NCBI GenBank assembly: GCA_046595995.1
Contig: JBKJNB010000140.1
Span: 1 to 64,000 of the forward strand
Origin: JAWXBR01 sp046595995
Lineage (GTDB): Bacteria; Bacteroidota; Ignavibacteria; Kapaibacteriales; Kapaibacteriaceae
Reading direction: 5' to 3'
Length of the DNA stretch: 64,000 bases
How positions within the stretch are numbered: the stretch's first letter is position 1; each line of letters opens with the position of its first letter. A program made the translations under genes and the position numbers. Positions 37,045-45,456 of the stretch are shown piece by piece. The notes under the pieces are model-generated. The model was not told the DNA's origin. It saw only the letters and a program-made list of their open reading frames with translations, and did not search any database.

Positions 37045-37974
37045 ATGCTGGCAGCCATCCCCGAATTCTGGCTTTACGCCGGCTTCATCGTCCTCGTCCT
37101 CTTCCTTCTGGCTCTCGATCTGGGCATCCTCAATCGTAAACCACACGTGGTGAAGCTGAGCGAGGCCCTTGGGTGGACGGCGTTGTGGGTGGCGCTCGCG
37201 ATGGGGTTCAATGCCCTTGTGTGGCAGTTCAAGGGCGCAGTCGCAGCACAAGAATTTTTTGCGGGCTACCTGCTAGAGCAGTCACTATCGGTCGATAACA
37301 TCTTCGTTATCATCCTGATTCTGCGCTATTTCAAGGTCGATCCCAAGTATCACCACAAGGTGCTCTTCTGGGGAATCGTTGGCGCACTGGTAATGCGCGG
37401 TACCATGATTGCGCTTGGCTCGGCGCTTATCAACTCATTCGACTGGATATTCTTTGTATTTGGCGCTTTCCTCGTGTTTACGGGCATACGAATGGCCATG
37501 CACGATGACTCAGAAGCGAACCTTGACGACAACGTAGTCGTGCGGCTATCACGGCGATTCCTGCGGCTTACCAATCATTACCACGCCGACGCATTTACGA
37601 TTCGCAAGGACGGACTGCTGTACTTCACGCCCCTGTTTGTGGTAGTGCTAGTGGTCGAAGTCACCGATCTCGTGTTCGCAGTCGATTCGATACCTGCAAT
37701 CTTTGCTGTTACAAAGGATTCATTCATCGTATTCACGTCGAATGTATTTGCTGTCTTGGGGCTTAGATCGCTGTTTTTCGCCGTCGCAGGCATCATGGAC
37801 CTCTTCAAATACCTGAAGTACGGTCTGTCTGTCATCCTCTGCTTTATCGGCGTAAAAATGTTCATTCAGCTGTGGTATCACATACCCGTCGAGATCGCGC
37901 TTGGCGTTATCGTAGGTGTGTTGGGGATATCGATTCTGGCATCTGTTATTGCACAACGCCGCACCAATAAATAA
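37045..37974 (+). CDS. TerC family integral membrane protein
   Basis: A 309-residue protein with about nine hydrophobic helices and the TerC signatures EQSLSVDNIFVIILI and VEVTDLVFAVDSIPAIFA, whose acidic residues are thought to bind metal. TerC proteins are linked to tellurite resistance and to metal (for example manganese) handling for exported enzymes; which applies here cannot be told. ATG 37045 follows the 12-bp repeats by 12 bases. It is divergent from polA. Confidence 0.94.
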   Translation: MLAAIPEFWLYAGFIVLVLFLLALDLGILNRKPHVVKLSEALGWTALWVALAMGFNALVWQFKGAVAAQEFFAGYLLEQSLSVDNIFVIILILRYFKVDPKYHHKVLFWGIVGALVMRGTMIALGSALINSFDWIFFVFGAFLVFTGIRMAMHDDSEANLDDNVVVRLSRRFLRLTNHYHADAFTIRKDGLLYFTPLFVVVLVVEVTDLVFAVDSIPAIFAVTKDSFIVFTSNVFAVLGLRSLFFAVAGIMDLFKYLKYGLSVILCFIGVKMFIQLWYHIPVEIALGVIVGVLGISILASVIAQRRTNK

Positions 37975-37989
37975 ACGACTTACGTCGTT

Positions 37990-38018
37990 CATTCCGGGAA
38001 TCATTATCTCCCGGAATG
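37990..38018. repeat. Perfect 9-bp inverted repeat abutting NlpC/P60 start
   Basis: CATTCCGGG (37990-37998) and CCCGGAATG (38010-38018) form a perfect 9-bp stem with an 11-base loop, 2 bases before the ATG at 38021. The right arm includes GGAATG, the only Shine-Dalgarno-like sequence, which the stem would hide. Confidence 0.8.
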
Positions 38019-38020
38019 AG

Positions 38021-38518
38021 ATGTGGGGCTTTTGTGGAATCTGCTTCCTTCTCCTCCTCACGGCCTGCTCCTCGCCGACCTCCCTTCGCCGTACATCGAA
38101 CACACAACTGAACCGCGTAATTACAGAAGCCGAGGGTCTCATGGGCACGTCTTACTGCCCTAGAGGCACGACGCCCGACTGCTTCGACTGCTCTGGTTTT
38201 ACATCTTGGTGCTTCAGGCGCGGAGGCGTTACCCTGCCTCGGTCGTCTAAAGACCAAATCAATGTCGGTATTGCAATCCTTCCTCAGGAGTCGCAGACCA
38301 CTCCGACGCCACTCGTTTCTCCAGACCTAGACCTGCTACAACCCGGCGATCTGGTGTTTTTTATTACCTATGGCAACGAAGTGTCGCACGTTGGTATCTA
38401 CGCAGGAGACAACACGTTTATCCATTCGTCTACATCGAAAGGCGTAATCGTTTCATCGATGTACGAACCGTACTGGCGGACCCGCTTCGTTGGGGCACGC
38501 CGTATCTTGAGCCCATGA
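38021..38518 (+). CDS. NlpC/P60 cell-wall hydrolase lipoprotein
   Basis: A 165-residue lipoprotein (lipobox LTAC, Cys16) with an NlpC/P60 peptidase domain. Catalytic Cys57 is in DCFDCSGF, the His is H123 in VSHVGIYAGD, with a third polar residue H135 in FIHSS. The domain cleaves peptide bonds in peptidoglycan stems. ATG 38021 gives a clean signal peptide; a longer frame would read back into terC. Its stop lies in a 26-bp tandem duplication shared with the start of the next gene. Confidence 0.92.
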   Translation: MWGFCGICFLLLLTACSSPTSLRRTSNTQLNRVITEAEGLMGTSYCPRGTTPDCFDCSGFTSWCFRRGGVTLPRSSKDQINVGIAILPQESQTTPTPLVSPDLDLLQPGDLVFFITYGNEVSHVGIYAGDNTFIHSSTSKGVIVSSMYEPYWRTRFVGARRILSP

Positions 38519-38554
38519 AGCCCACCCGTATCTTTAGCCTATGAAGCCCATCCG
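38503..38554. repeat. 26-bp imperfect tandem duplication across a gene junction
   Basis: Units 38503-38528 and 38529-38554 differ at three positions. Unit 1 holds the NlpC/P60 stop (within ATGA) and unit 2 the ATG of the next gene, so the junction itself has been copied. Confidence 0.9.
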
Positions 38555-40220
38555 CCTGATTGTTGTGATAGCGGTATTAATCGCAAGTGCTGTCTATGCA
38601 TTCGCCACAAGCCCATCTGCAGTGTTGTCAAGCGATACGACTTGGATAGAAGGCGCTATTACGTGCTCTATGTCTAAGCCCCTGCGTGTCGGACATGCAA
38701 TGCTCTATCTACCGAGGCCGAGCACGTCAAATCGGAAAGGCGACCTATCTGCCACCGGGTTCATGGACGATATCGCTCATCCACCACTAACTGTTGTGCC
38801 CTTAGATTCCACCGGAAATTTCCGCCTGGCTACCTCGGAGAAAGGCCTGCTGCTCTTGCGCATCGCCAGCCCGAATCACGCGCCACTTGAACACTATGTG
38901 TACTGCTCCGGCGGACATACCATTCGTCTGCTCGGCACTCCAACGCAACAGTTTCATGCCTATTCGACAATTGATACGATCTCAGCGGTTACCAACGACA
39001 CAACAATTCTTTTGAAACGTGTTGGTAAGGGGCGGTATGGGGCTTCAATAAAAACGAAAGATTCCGTAGTACCCTATTATCTACTTGTGTCATCTCGTGG
39101 ATCGCGCGAACGAATCGCAATTACCGGCAATCCCTCTTCGCTGATCAATAACAAGCAGTCGGGTACGATAAACCAGCAGTCGGGTACGATTACTCCCGAT
39201 GATAACGGTGTTTATTGGTCTTGGGTGCGCGCATCAAAAGGTGTCGCCAAAATTCAGGTCAATACTGATGCATGGATGCGCGCATGCGATTTCCCTTCTG
39301 TGACGTTCCTGAGTGCCGACGATGCTACAATCGATTCTCTCATTGCTCGAATTGGACATCGAGCCAACGATCGGTCGGTCGAGACGCACAACGGTCGGTC
39401 GGTCGAGACGCACAACGGTCGGTCGTTCAAGACGTACAACGATCGCTCAGATCGCGTTCGGCAGGTTGCAGCGATTGCCTTTGGAGTGTCCTGGGATACG
39501 CTGAAGACGGTTGTGCCTCCTACGTCTATCGCATGGACGATGGGCCATCTGCGATTCTTCGATCTACTCATGCAATCGGGCACGACTGCGGATACGTGGG
39601 ACTACATCGATACGCTGCTTGTGCGGCATCCTGTCCGACGCATTACTCCACCGCTACAATTGGCAGCGGTTGGATATGCGCACCGCTCGGGCATGCAGGA
39701 CCGCAGTATGCTTCTTCTGCGGAATCTGATACGTGAGTTCCCAGACCATCCGCAAACACAAGATGTGCGCGACTTCACAGATCCAGATCGTCCGATGCAG
39801 GTCGGCCGCTTGATGCCTGAATTCGACTGGGTGACAGCCGATGGTTCCGGACGTCGCATTACATCGAATGCACTCAGCGGCAGCCACACTCTTTTCTTCG
39901 TCTGGGATGCGCGGGCACAGAACTCTGACGCATTCAACGAACTGCGGCGGCTGCAGACGACCTTTCAGGCAGACGGCCTTAACATGGTCAGCGTATTCGC
40001 GGGCAAGGGCGCCCCGCCACCGTCTATGGCATCGTTCATACAGACTCATCCGTGGCCAACAGTCTATAGCGATGGATCGCCGCAATCTCCCGCTGCCATG
40101 CTCGCCAACCGTGTACCTTTCATGGTACTTGTCAGCACCGACCGTAAGATTGTTATGGTAATCGGAGGACTTAATGTCATCGAAGCTGAGAAGATTCTCG
40201 TCCAACGACTTAGGAAGTAG
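38541..40220 (+). CDS. Exported protein with C-terminal thioredoxin-like domain lacking CxxC
   Basis: A 559-residue protein with a Sec signal (about 1-25, ending AVYAFA). The N-terminal part is a beta-rich domain of the kind placed before TlpA-like domains in Bacteroidota. Residues about 415-559 match a TlpA/AhpC-type fold (VGRLMPEFDWVTADGSGR, LFFVWDARAQNS, VPFMVLVSTD). The redox CxxC position reads ARAQ, so thiol chemistry is unlikely. Two in-frame tandem repeats sit inside: 2 x 21 bp at 39150-39191 and 3 x 24 bp at 39369-39440. The start is in the second half of a 26-bp duplication. Confidence 0.75.
   Translation: MKPIRLIVVIAVLIASAVYAFATSPSAVLSSDTTWIEGAITCSMSKPLRVGHAMLYLPRPSTSNRKGDLSATGFMDDIAHPPLTVVPLDSTGNFRLATSEKGLLLLRIASPNHAPLEHYVYCSGGHTIRLLGTPTQQFHAYSTIDTISAVTNDTTILLKRVGKGRYGASIKTKDSVVPYYLLVSSRGSRERIAITGNPSSLINNKQSGTINQQSGTITPDDNGVYWSWVRASKGVAKIQVNTDAWMRACDFPSVTFLSADDATIDSLIARIGHRANDRSVETHNGRSVETHNGRSFKTYNDRSDRVRQVAAIAFGVSWDTLKTVVPPTSIAWTMGHLRFFDLLMQSGTTADTWDYIDTLLVRHPVRRITPPLQLAAVGYAHRSGMQDRSMLLLRNLIREFPDHPQTQDVRDFTDPDRPMQVGRLMPEFDWVTADGSGRRITSNALSGSHTLFFVWDARAQNSDAFNELRRLQTTFQADGLNMVSVFAGKGAPPPSMASFIQTHPWPTVYSDGSPQSPAAMLANRVPFMVLVSTDRKIVMVIGGLNVIEAEKILVQRLRK
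39369..39440. repeat. 24-bp in-frame tandem repeat, three copies
   Basis: Units 39369-39392, 39393-39416 and 39417-39440 encode DRSVETHN, GRSVETHN and GRSFKTYN. A further 2 x 21-bp repeat lies at 39150-39191 (NKQSGTI/NQQSGTI). Both keep the reading frame. Confidence 0.9.
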
Positions 40221-41775
40221 CCATACCGCAACCGACTCCTTGCAGAGCATCGGTCGCCTGTCATGGCAAGACTTCCTTCTATTAGCCTTTGCGTGTTTGC
40301 TTTGCTGCGTACAAATCGTGCAGCCGTTCATGACCGATCACGAGATATATGCAAGGGGCGGCCAAGCCCTCCTCGACGGCGCTCGTCTCTATACGGACTT
40401 CATAGATGTAAAGCCCCCGCTTATCTACGAGCTTTTTGCAGCATGCATTGCGGTGTTCGGGGCGTCTACGGTTGCTCTCCGCTCAATGGAAGTCTGCCTT
40501 CATCTCGTCACTCTCGTCTTGATGTTCAGGATGGTGTATCGATATACAGGCTCACGCCTAAGTGCGCACTCAGCCTCACTTGCATTCGGGATGTACATCG
40601 CATCACTTGGGGTGCCTACGACGCTGCAGCCAGAGACGATGGCATTTCTTCCGCTTCTGCTTGTCATCCGCATTGGGGCAAAGAAGTCGGTGTCCTGGAG
40701 CGATGCCGCAGCTCTTGGCGCCGTGAGTGGCATTCTCTTTACACTGAAGTATCCATTCGTACTGGCTGCGGTGCCTGTAATCTGGACAATGGTACGGCAA
40801 GGAGTCAGGCCAAGTCGTATAGTAACCATCATTATGATTAGCTTTACTGGCGTTGTTGCGCTAGTGTTTGGTATTGTCTGGTACGACGGCATCATTCCCG
40901 CAATGCAACAAATAGCTGTGTTTCTATCTGGCTACGCATCTGTGTATGAGAGTATTCCAAAACTCGTAGCGGGCGGACTTGATGTCGTTTCAGACTTCAT
41001 CGCGAACGACACTTCTCTACTGCTAACGACGCTTGCCCTCACTGCCGTCATTGCAGGGATGTTGCGTGGAGGCAAGCGCGATCCACTGTTTGTCGTAACC
41101 GTTACGGTGCTCGTGATGCTTGTTGTTTCGATAATCGTTGAACGAAAATTCAACCTTTCCCACATGCCTCGTATCATTCCAGCAATGGCAATCCTTGTAG
41201 GATACGGTTTCCCCATCGTGTGGCGCGCATGCACACGCGCGTGGCGCGACCGCACGTTCAGCGTTCCCGTGTTTGTTGCAATGGCTTTTATCGTCATCAT
41301 CCTCAGCCCCCTACCGCGAGTTATCAGAAGCACCAGTGGTGTTGCAAAAGTTGTTGTGCAGAGCTTGTCACACAGAGAAGACCCCAACACGTACCATCAT
41401 GGCTTCGTGGATCTTTTTGGCATGGATTCGGCAATAGCGGCCGTGAAACGCGTACAACCACGTTCTCTTGTTGTGCTTGGCGTCGGAGCAACGGTGTTGT
41501 ACTGGTACGTGCCCGGTGTACGAAAATCGAAGTTCGCTACCGCGCATTTCTTCACCTCGCGATATGCTCCATCGGAATGGAAATCTGAGGCGTTGCGCGA
41601 AGCCACAGAGGCTGATGTGATCGTGCTACAGAACGACGATTCGCATACACGGCTGACCGGACGTGCTGCGACTACAAGAGAGCTCCTTATGCAGCAGCCC
41701 GAGTGGGTAGCTCTGTTCGCAAACCGCCGTCTCCTTTTCGACGATGACACTTTGTCGGTCTGGTCCCGACGCTAA
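40174..41775 (+). CDS. GT-C membrane glycosyltransferase (ArnT/PMT-like)
   Basis: A 533-residue protein with about 11 helices. The first extracytoplasmic loop carries MTDHEIYARGGQ and DFIDVKPPLIY, the Asp and Lys-Pro-Pro pattern of dolichyl- or undecaprenyl-phosphate-sugar GT-C enzymes (GT39/GT83-like). It probably transfers a lipid-linked sugar at the periplasmic face; donor and acceptor are unknown. It starts inside the preceding gene (47-base overlap); GGAGG at 40164-40168 is 5 bases before ATG 40174, so this start is well supported. Confidence 0.8.
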   Translation: MSSKLRRFSSNDLGSSHTATDSLQSIGRLSWQDFLLLAFACLLCCVQIVQPFMTDHEIYARGGQALLDGARLYTDFIDVKPPLIYELFAACIAVFGASTVALRSMEVCLHLVTLVLMFRMVYRYTGSRLSAHSASLAFGMYIASLGVPTTLQPETMAFLPLLLVIRIGAKKSVSWSDAAALGAVSGILFTLKYPFVLAAVPVIWTMVRQGVRPSRIVTIIMISFTGVVALVFGIVWYDGIIPAMQQIAVFLSGYASVYESIPKLVAGGLDVVSDFIANDTSLLLTTLALTAVIAGMLRGGKRDPLFVVTVTVLVMLVVSIIVERKFNLSHMPRIIPAMAILVGYGFPIVWRACTRAWRDRTFSVPVFVAMAFIVIILSPLPRVIRSTSGVAKVVVQSLSHREDPNTYHHGFVDLFGMDSAIAAVKRVQPRSLVVLGVGATVLYWYVPGVRKSKFATAHFFTSRYAPSEWKSEALREATEADVIVLQNDDSHTRLTGRAATTRELLMQQPEWVALFANRRLLFDDDTLSVWSRR

Positions 41776-41781
41776 GGCAGT

Positions 41782-41823
41782 CAACCTACAGGTTGTTCCT
41801 CTCGATGTCTGCCAAAACGGCAG
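41782..41823. repeat. Two small hairpins in the hsp20 upstream region
   Basis: CAACCT-AC-AGGTTG at 41782-41795 and CTGCC-AAAAC-GGCAG at 41809-41823. The second is followed by taaaagg, not a T-tract. They may end the glycosyltransferase transcript or shape the hsp20 leader. Confidence 0.4.
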
Positions 41824-41855
41824 TAAAAGGCAACTGGCACGATTTTGCAAGGGGC

Positions 41856-41878
41856 TGGTTGTTCACGCATTACAACCA
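41856..41878. promoter_or_regulatory. Inverted repeat with 9-base spacer upstream of hsp20
   Basis: TGGTTGT (41856-41862) and ACAACCA (41872-41878) are perfect 7-bp arms separated by exactly 9 bases, the layout of CIRCE although the sequence differs. It lies 43 bases before the hsp20 ATG and overlaps the octamer at 41849. Confidence 0.4.
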
Positions 41879-41920
41879 ACAACTACAAAAGCGATGTACG
41901 CACACTTCAGGAGACCTACC

Positions 41921-42361
41921 ATGGGTATAATTAAAGTCGATCCGTTTCGCGGCTTAGACACGATGATGCGCCGCGTTAACGATTTCTACGAGGATGTGAA
42001 CAGAGGCGGTATTCGCTTCGAAGTCGGTGATTTTCAGCCGCGCGTAGATGTGAGTGAAGATGCGACAACGGTAACCATACACGCAGAGCTGCCAGGGATT
42101 CTAAAAGAGGACGTAAAGATCACCATGACCGATCACAACGTACTCACCATTCGCGGTGAAAAGAAGCGCGAAACAAAATCAGAAGAGCGGAACTTTATGC
42201 GCATCGAGCGGAGCTACGGCAGTTTTACGCGCTCATTTACGTTGCCAGAAAATCTCAAGAACGATCAGGTAAACGCCTCATTCGATGGTGGCGTACTTAC
42301 CATCACGATTCCAAAGTCAGAACCTGCGAAGCCTAAAGAGCAGGAAATCACGATTTCATAA
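41921..42361 (+). CDS. Hsp20 small heat-shock protein
   Basis: A 146-residue alpha-crystallin-type holdase. The core domain has VDVSEDATTVTIHAELPGI and ends with the conserved FTLPENLKNDQVNASFDGGVLTITIPK. AGGAG at 41909-41913 is 7 bases before ATG 41921, which fixes the start. It binds unfolding proteins without ATP and passes them to DnaK, encoded 69 bases downstream, so the two probably respond together to heat. Confidence 0.96.
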   Translation: MGIIKVDPFRGLDTMMRRVNDFYEDVNRGGIRFEVGDFQPRVDVSEDATTVTIHAELPGILKEDVKITMTDHNVLTIRGEKKRETKSEERNFMRIERSYGSFTRSFTLPENLKNDQVNASFDGGVLTITIPKSEPAKPKEQEITIS

Positions 42362-42362
42362 C

Positions 42363-42404
42363 CAGGGGCTTCCCCCTGCGGCGATTCACTCAGGGCTTCC
42401 CCTG
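42363..42404. repeat. Duplicated hairpin between hsp20 and dnaK
   Basis: CAGGGG-CTTC-CCCCTG at 42363-42378 and CAGGG-CTTC-CCCTG at 42391-42404 are near-copies 28 bases apart. They could attenuate or stabilise the hsp20-dnaK message. There is no T-tract. Confidence 0.7.
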
Positions 42405-42430
42405 TTAGAACTAACTACAAAGAGGTAATG

Positions 42431-44347
42431 ATGGGAAAAATCATAGGCATTGACCTTGGCACAACGAACTCCGTGGTTTCCGTTATGGAAGGCTCTTCAC
42501 CGATCGTAATTGCTAATGCCGAAGGCATGCGCACTACTCCGTCGGTCGTGGCTTTTACCAAGAGCGGCGAACGCATTGTGGGTCAGGCCGCCAAGCGTCA
42601 GGCCGTTACAAATCCAAAAAACACAGTCTACTCTATCAAGCGCTTTATGGGTCGTAAGATCGACGAAGCTACAGATGAGGCGAAGTCGGTACCGTACACA
42701 GTAGTTGCTGGCGAAAACAACTCTGCACGTGTAGACATCGACGGTAGACTGTACTCTCCACCCGAAATCTCGGCAATGATTCTTCAGAAGATGAAGCAAA
42801 CTGCCGAAGACTATTTGGGCGAAAAGATCACAGAAGCAGTAATCACTGTTCCCGCGTACTTCAACGACTCACAACGTCAGGCTACGAAGGATGCTGGTGA
42901 AATTGCTGGCTTAAACGTCCGACGCATTATTAACGAGCCAACAGCGGCTGCGCTTGCGTACGGAATGGACAAGAAGGGTCAGAACCAGACGGTAGTGGTA
43001 TATGACCTTGGTGGTGGAACGTTCGACATCTCGATTCTTGAGATCGGCGATGGCGTGTTCGAAGTAAAATCGACCAACGGTGATACGCACCTTGGCGGTG
43101 ACAACTTCGACCATCGCCTGATTGAATACCTCGCAGACGAATTCAACAAGCAGGAAGGCATCGACCTTCGCAAAGACCCAATGGCGCTTCAGCGTCTGCG
43201 CGAAGCAGCGGAAAAAGCCAAGATTGAATTGTCGCAGATGCTGCAAACCGACGTCAACCTGCCGTTTGTAACGGCAACTGCCGAAGGTCCAAAGCACCTC
43301 AACATCAACATCACACGTGCTCGTTTCGAACAACTGTGTACCGACCTCTTTGAGCGTTCGCTCAAGCCGTGCGAGAGCGCAATGAAAGACGCGAAGCTTA
43401 CGCCATCACAAATCGATGAGGTTATTCTTGTCGGTGGCTCGACACGTATTCCGAAGATTCAGGAACTCGTTAAGAACTACTTCGGCAAAGAACCAAACAA
43501 GGGCGTGAATCCTGACGAAGTAGTGGCCATTGGTGCTGCAATTCAGGGTGGTGTGCTTGCAGGTGATGTGAAAGACGTGCTGCTGCTCGACGTTACTCCA
43601 CTTACACTTGGTATCGAAACCATGGGTGGTGTAATGACGCCGATGATTCCAGCGAACACAACCATCCCGCATAAGAAGTCGGAAACGTTTTCGACGGCTT
43701 CGGACAACCAGCCGAGTGTTGAGATAAACATTCTACAGGGCGAACGTTCGATGGCAAACGACAACAAGACTCTCGGCAAATTCCACCTCGATGGAATTCC
43801 GCCAGCACCTCGCGGTGTGCCTCAGGTAGAAGTGACATTCGACATCGATGCCAACGGCATCCTTAGCGTCATTGCCAAGGACAAGGCAAGTGGCAAAGAG
43901 CAGAATGTGCGCATTACAGGCTCGAGCGGACTCGACAAGAACGACGTTGAGAAAATGAAGCGCGATGCACAAGAACATGCAACCGAAGACAAGAAGCGCA
44001 AAGAAGAAATCGAGGTTAATAACCAAGCTGACAATCTCGTGTACTCCACAGAAAAGCAGCTCAAGGAATTCGATGCGAAGCTCGATGACGACACCAAGGC
44101 TAGCATTACGAAGGCCAAAGACAGACTTGCAGACGCTGTAAAAAACAATCCTTCGGACGTACGTGCCGCTATGGATTCGCTTAATCAGCTCTGGAGCGAA
44201 GCTTCCTCCAAGATGTATGCCGACACGTCTGCGCAGAGCGCTCCGAATGGCGATCAGGCCGACGGCCAACCCGGTGCAGGCCCTGACGCCCCCAAGGACG
44301 GCAACAAGGTCGAAGACGCCGAGTACACCGTCGTAGACGACAAATAG
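42431..44347 (+). CDS. dnaK: Chaperone DnaK (Hsp70)
   Basis: A 638-residue Hsp70. The nucleotide-binding domain has IGIDLGTTNS, YDLGGGTFDISI and VGGSTRIPKIQ; the substrate domain begins near DVTPLTLGIETMGG and the helical lid runs to the C-terminus (EYTVVDDK). It folds proteins with ATP, DnaJ and GrpE, which are not in the window. AGAGG at 42421-42425 is 5 bases from the ATG at 42431 and only 2 from the ATG at 42428, so 42431 is preferred. Confidence 0.97.
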   Translation: MGKIIGIDLGTTNSVVSVMEGSSPIVIANAEGMRTTPSVVAFTKSGERIVGQAAKRQAVTNPKNTVYSIKRFMGRKIDEATDEAKSVPYTVVAGENNSARVDIDGRLYSPPEISAMILQKMKQTAEDYLGEKITEAVITVPAYFNDSQRQATKDAGEIAGLNVRRIINEPTAAALAYGMDKKGQNQTVVVYDLGGGTFDISILEIGDGVFEVKSTNGDTHLGGDNFDHRLIEYLADEFNKQEGIDLRKDPMALQRLREAAEKAKIELSQMLQTDVNLPFVTATAEGPKHLNINITRARFEQLCTDLFERSLKPCESAMKDAKLTPSQIDEVILVGGSTRIPKIQELVKNYFGKEPNKGVNPDEVVAIGAAIQGGVLAGDVKDVLLLDVTPLTLGIETMGGVMTPMIPANTTIPHKKSETFSTASDNQPSVEINILQGERSMANDNKTLGKFHLDGIPPAPRGVPQVEVTFDIDANGILSVIAKDKASGKEQNVRITGSSGLDKNDVEKMKRDAQEHATEDKKRKEEIEVNNQADNLVYSTEKQLKEFDAKLDDDTKASITKAKDRLADAVKNNPSDVRAAMDSLNQLWSEASSKMYADTSAQSAPNGDQADGQPGAGPDAPKDGNKVEDAEYTVVDDK

Positions 44348-44375
44348 ACGTTCTGGCAAGATTCCCATCGTACAT

Positions 44376-44407
44376 CGCGGATCGTCTCCCTAGTGGGGCG
44401 GTCCGCG
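44376..44407 (+). terminator. Probable dnaK terminator
   Basis: CGCGGA (44376-44381) pairs with TCCGCG (44402-44407), and an inner CCC/GGG closes a TAGT loop. The run tttgcgtt follows. It is GC-rich with a short T-run, about 30 bases past the dnaK stop. Confidence 0.55.
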
Positions 44408-44438
44408 TTTGCGTTCTATGAGGCGACCCGCGTTTGCG
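44397..44438. repeat. Imperfect 25-bp-period duplication
   Basis: GGCGGTCCGCGTTTGCG (44397-44413) recurs as GGCGACCCGCGTTTGCG (44422-44438) with two mismatches, copying the right arm of the dnaK terminator toward the next gene. Confidence 0.6.
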
Positions 44439-44451
44439 CTATAATTGCTGT

Positions 44452-45456
44452 ATGCCAGCAGCAAACCGTTCCAAGACCTTCGAACTCCACGAGCACACGC
44501 CGGGGCAGTTCGTAATCTTTATAGGACTTGCGTTCTTGTGCACCGCAGTCCTTTTCTTTTTTGTGGCTGTGCCGCTCATGGAAGGATTCTTCAAATCCTT
44601 CTTACGAAATGCAACCATCCGAGACGGCACAACAGTGTCGTATCACATCTCTGAGAAACGTGCGGACGATACCGTAACCACCGGACTTATGTCTACGTGG
44701 GGTCTCGTCGATGAACGCGATATAACCAAGCCCCGTGGGCCTAACAGCCCCCTACCGGCCGACTACGTATTCCGTCCGTTACTCGCCTTTACTCCACTCG
44801 TTGCTGTAGGGGGCTTCGTTCTGGCTGCACTTATAACGTGCTTCTTACCAGGGGGCTACGTTAGACAGAAAATCCAGCGTGAGATTCAGACAATGCTCGA
44901 CCACTTGTCTGTTGCGCAGTACGGCGAGCATACCCCCGACGAAATCAAACAGCTCACGCGAGACATTGCCTCCGCCGATCTACGGCGCCTGCACGATCTT
45001 GCCGATGGTTATCATGTGCCGTACGCCGATCTCGAACTTCTGCAGGGTGCAATACATTGGCGCGATGCACAGGGCCTAACGCAATGGACGAAGACCCACG
45101 ATGCAATCAAGTTCTACATGCGCGAGTATTTCACCGAACGTTATAGCAACACTGTACTCGGACTCGTTTACATGGGTGCAGCGGTGCTTATCATCGTCAT
45201 CGGCATCCGCGGTTTGAAGTTCCTTCCATCCACTGACCCAAGTATTGTTCTCGGCGCTCTGGGTTTGGAGTTCATGCTCCTAATTACATACGCGTTGGTG
45301 ATGATCTACGGCAAACCCGAAGACAGCGGACAACCAGTGCACTCTGGTGGATCGCTAACTGGCAGTAACGACCAAGGGCTCTTGCTCGACGGCGAGAGCG
45401 AACAGGTTCTGCGCGCATTTCTCGCTATACGCCGTGAGCCAAGGGGCGACGCGTGA
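44452..45456 (+). CDS. Membrane protein of unknown function
   Basis: A 334-residue protein with four hydrophobic segments at about residues 22-45, 105-130, 240-260 and 268-290, and a soluble helical region between the second and third. I do not recognise the family. The stop overlaps the GTG start of the ATPase fusion (GTGA), so the two are probably made together and may form a membrane complex. ATG 44452 is used; a TTG 18 bases upstream is in frame. Confidence 0.65.
   Translation: MPAANRSKTFELHEHTPGQFVIFIGLAFLCTAVLFFFVAVPLMEGFFKSFLRNATIRDGTTVSYHISEKRADDTVTTGLMSTWGLVDERDITKPRGPNSPLPADYVFRPLLAFTPLVAVGGFVLAALITCFLPGGYVRQKIQREIQTMLDHLSVAQYGEHTPDEIKQLTRDIASADLRRLHDLADGYHVPYADLELLQGAIHWRDAQGLTQWTKTHDAIKFYMREYFTERYSNTVLGLVYMGAAVLIIVIGIRGLKFLPSTDPSIVLGALGLEFMLLITYALVMIYGKPEDSGQPVHSGGSLTGSNDQGLLLDGESEQVLRAFLAIRREPRGDA

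Noticed and set aside
39369..39440. 24-bp repeat considered as a CRISPR-like array
   Set aside because: The units are contiguous and in frame inside a protein-coding gene.
41835..41850. Sigma-54-like sequence TGGCAC...TTGCA upstream of hsp20
   Set aside because: The GG and GC are separated by 9 bases, one fewer than the 10 that sigma-54 promoters require; spacing changes are usually fatal.
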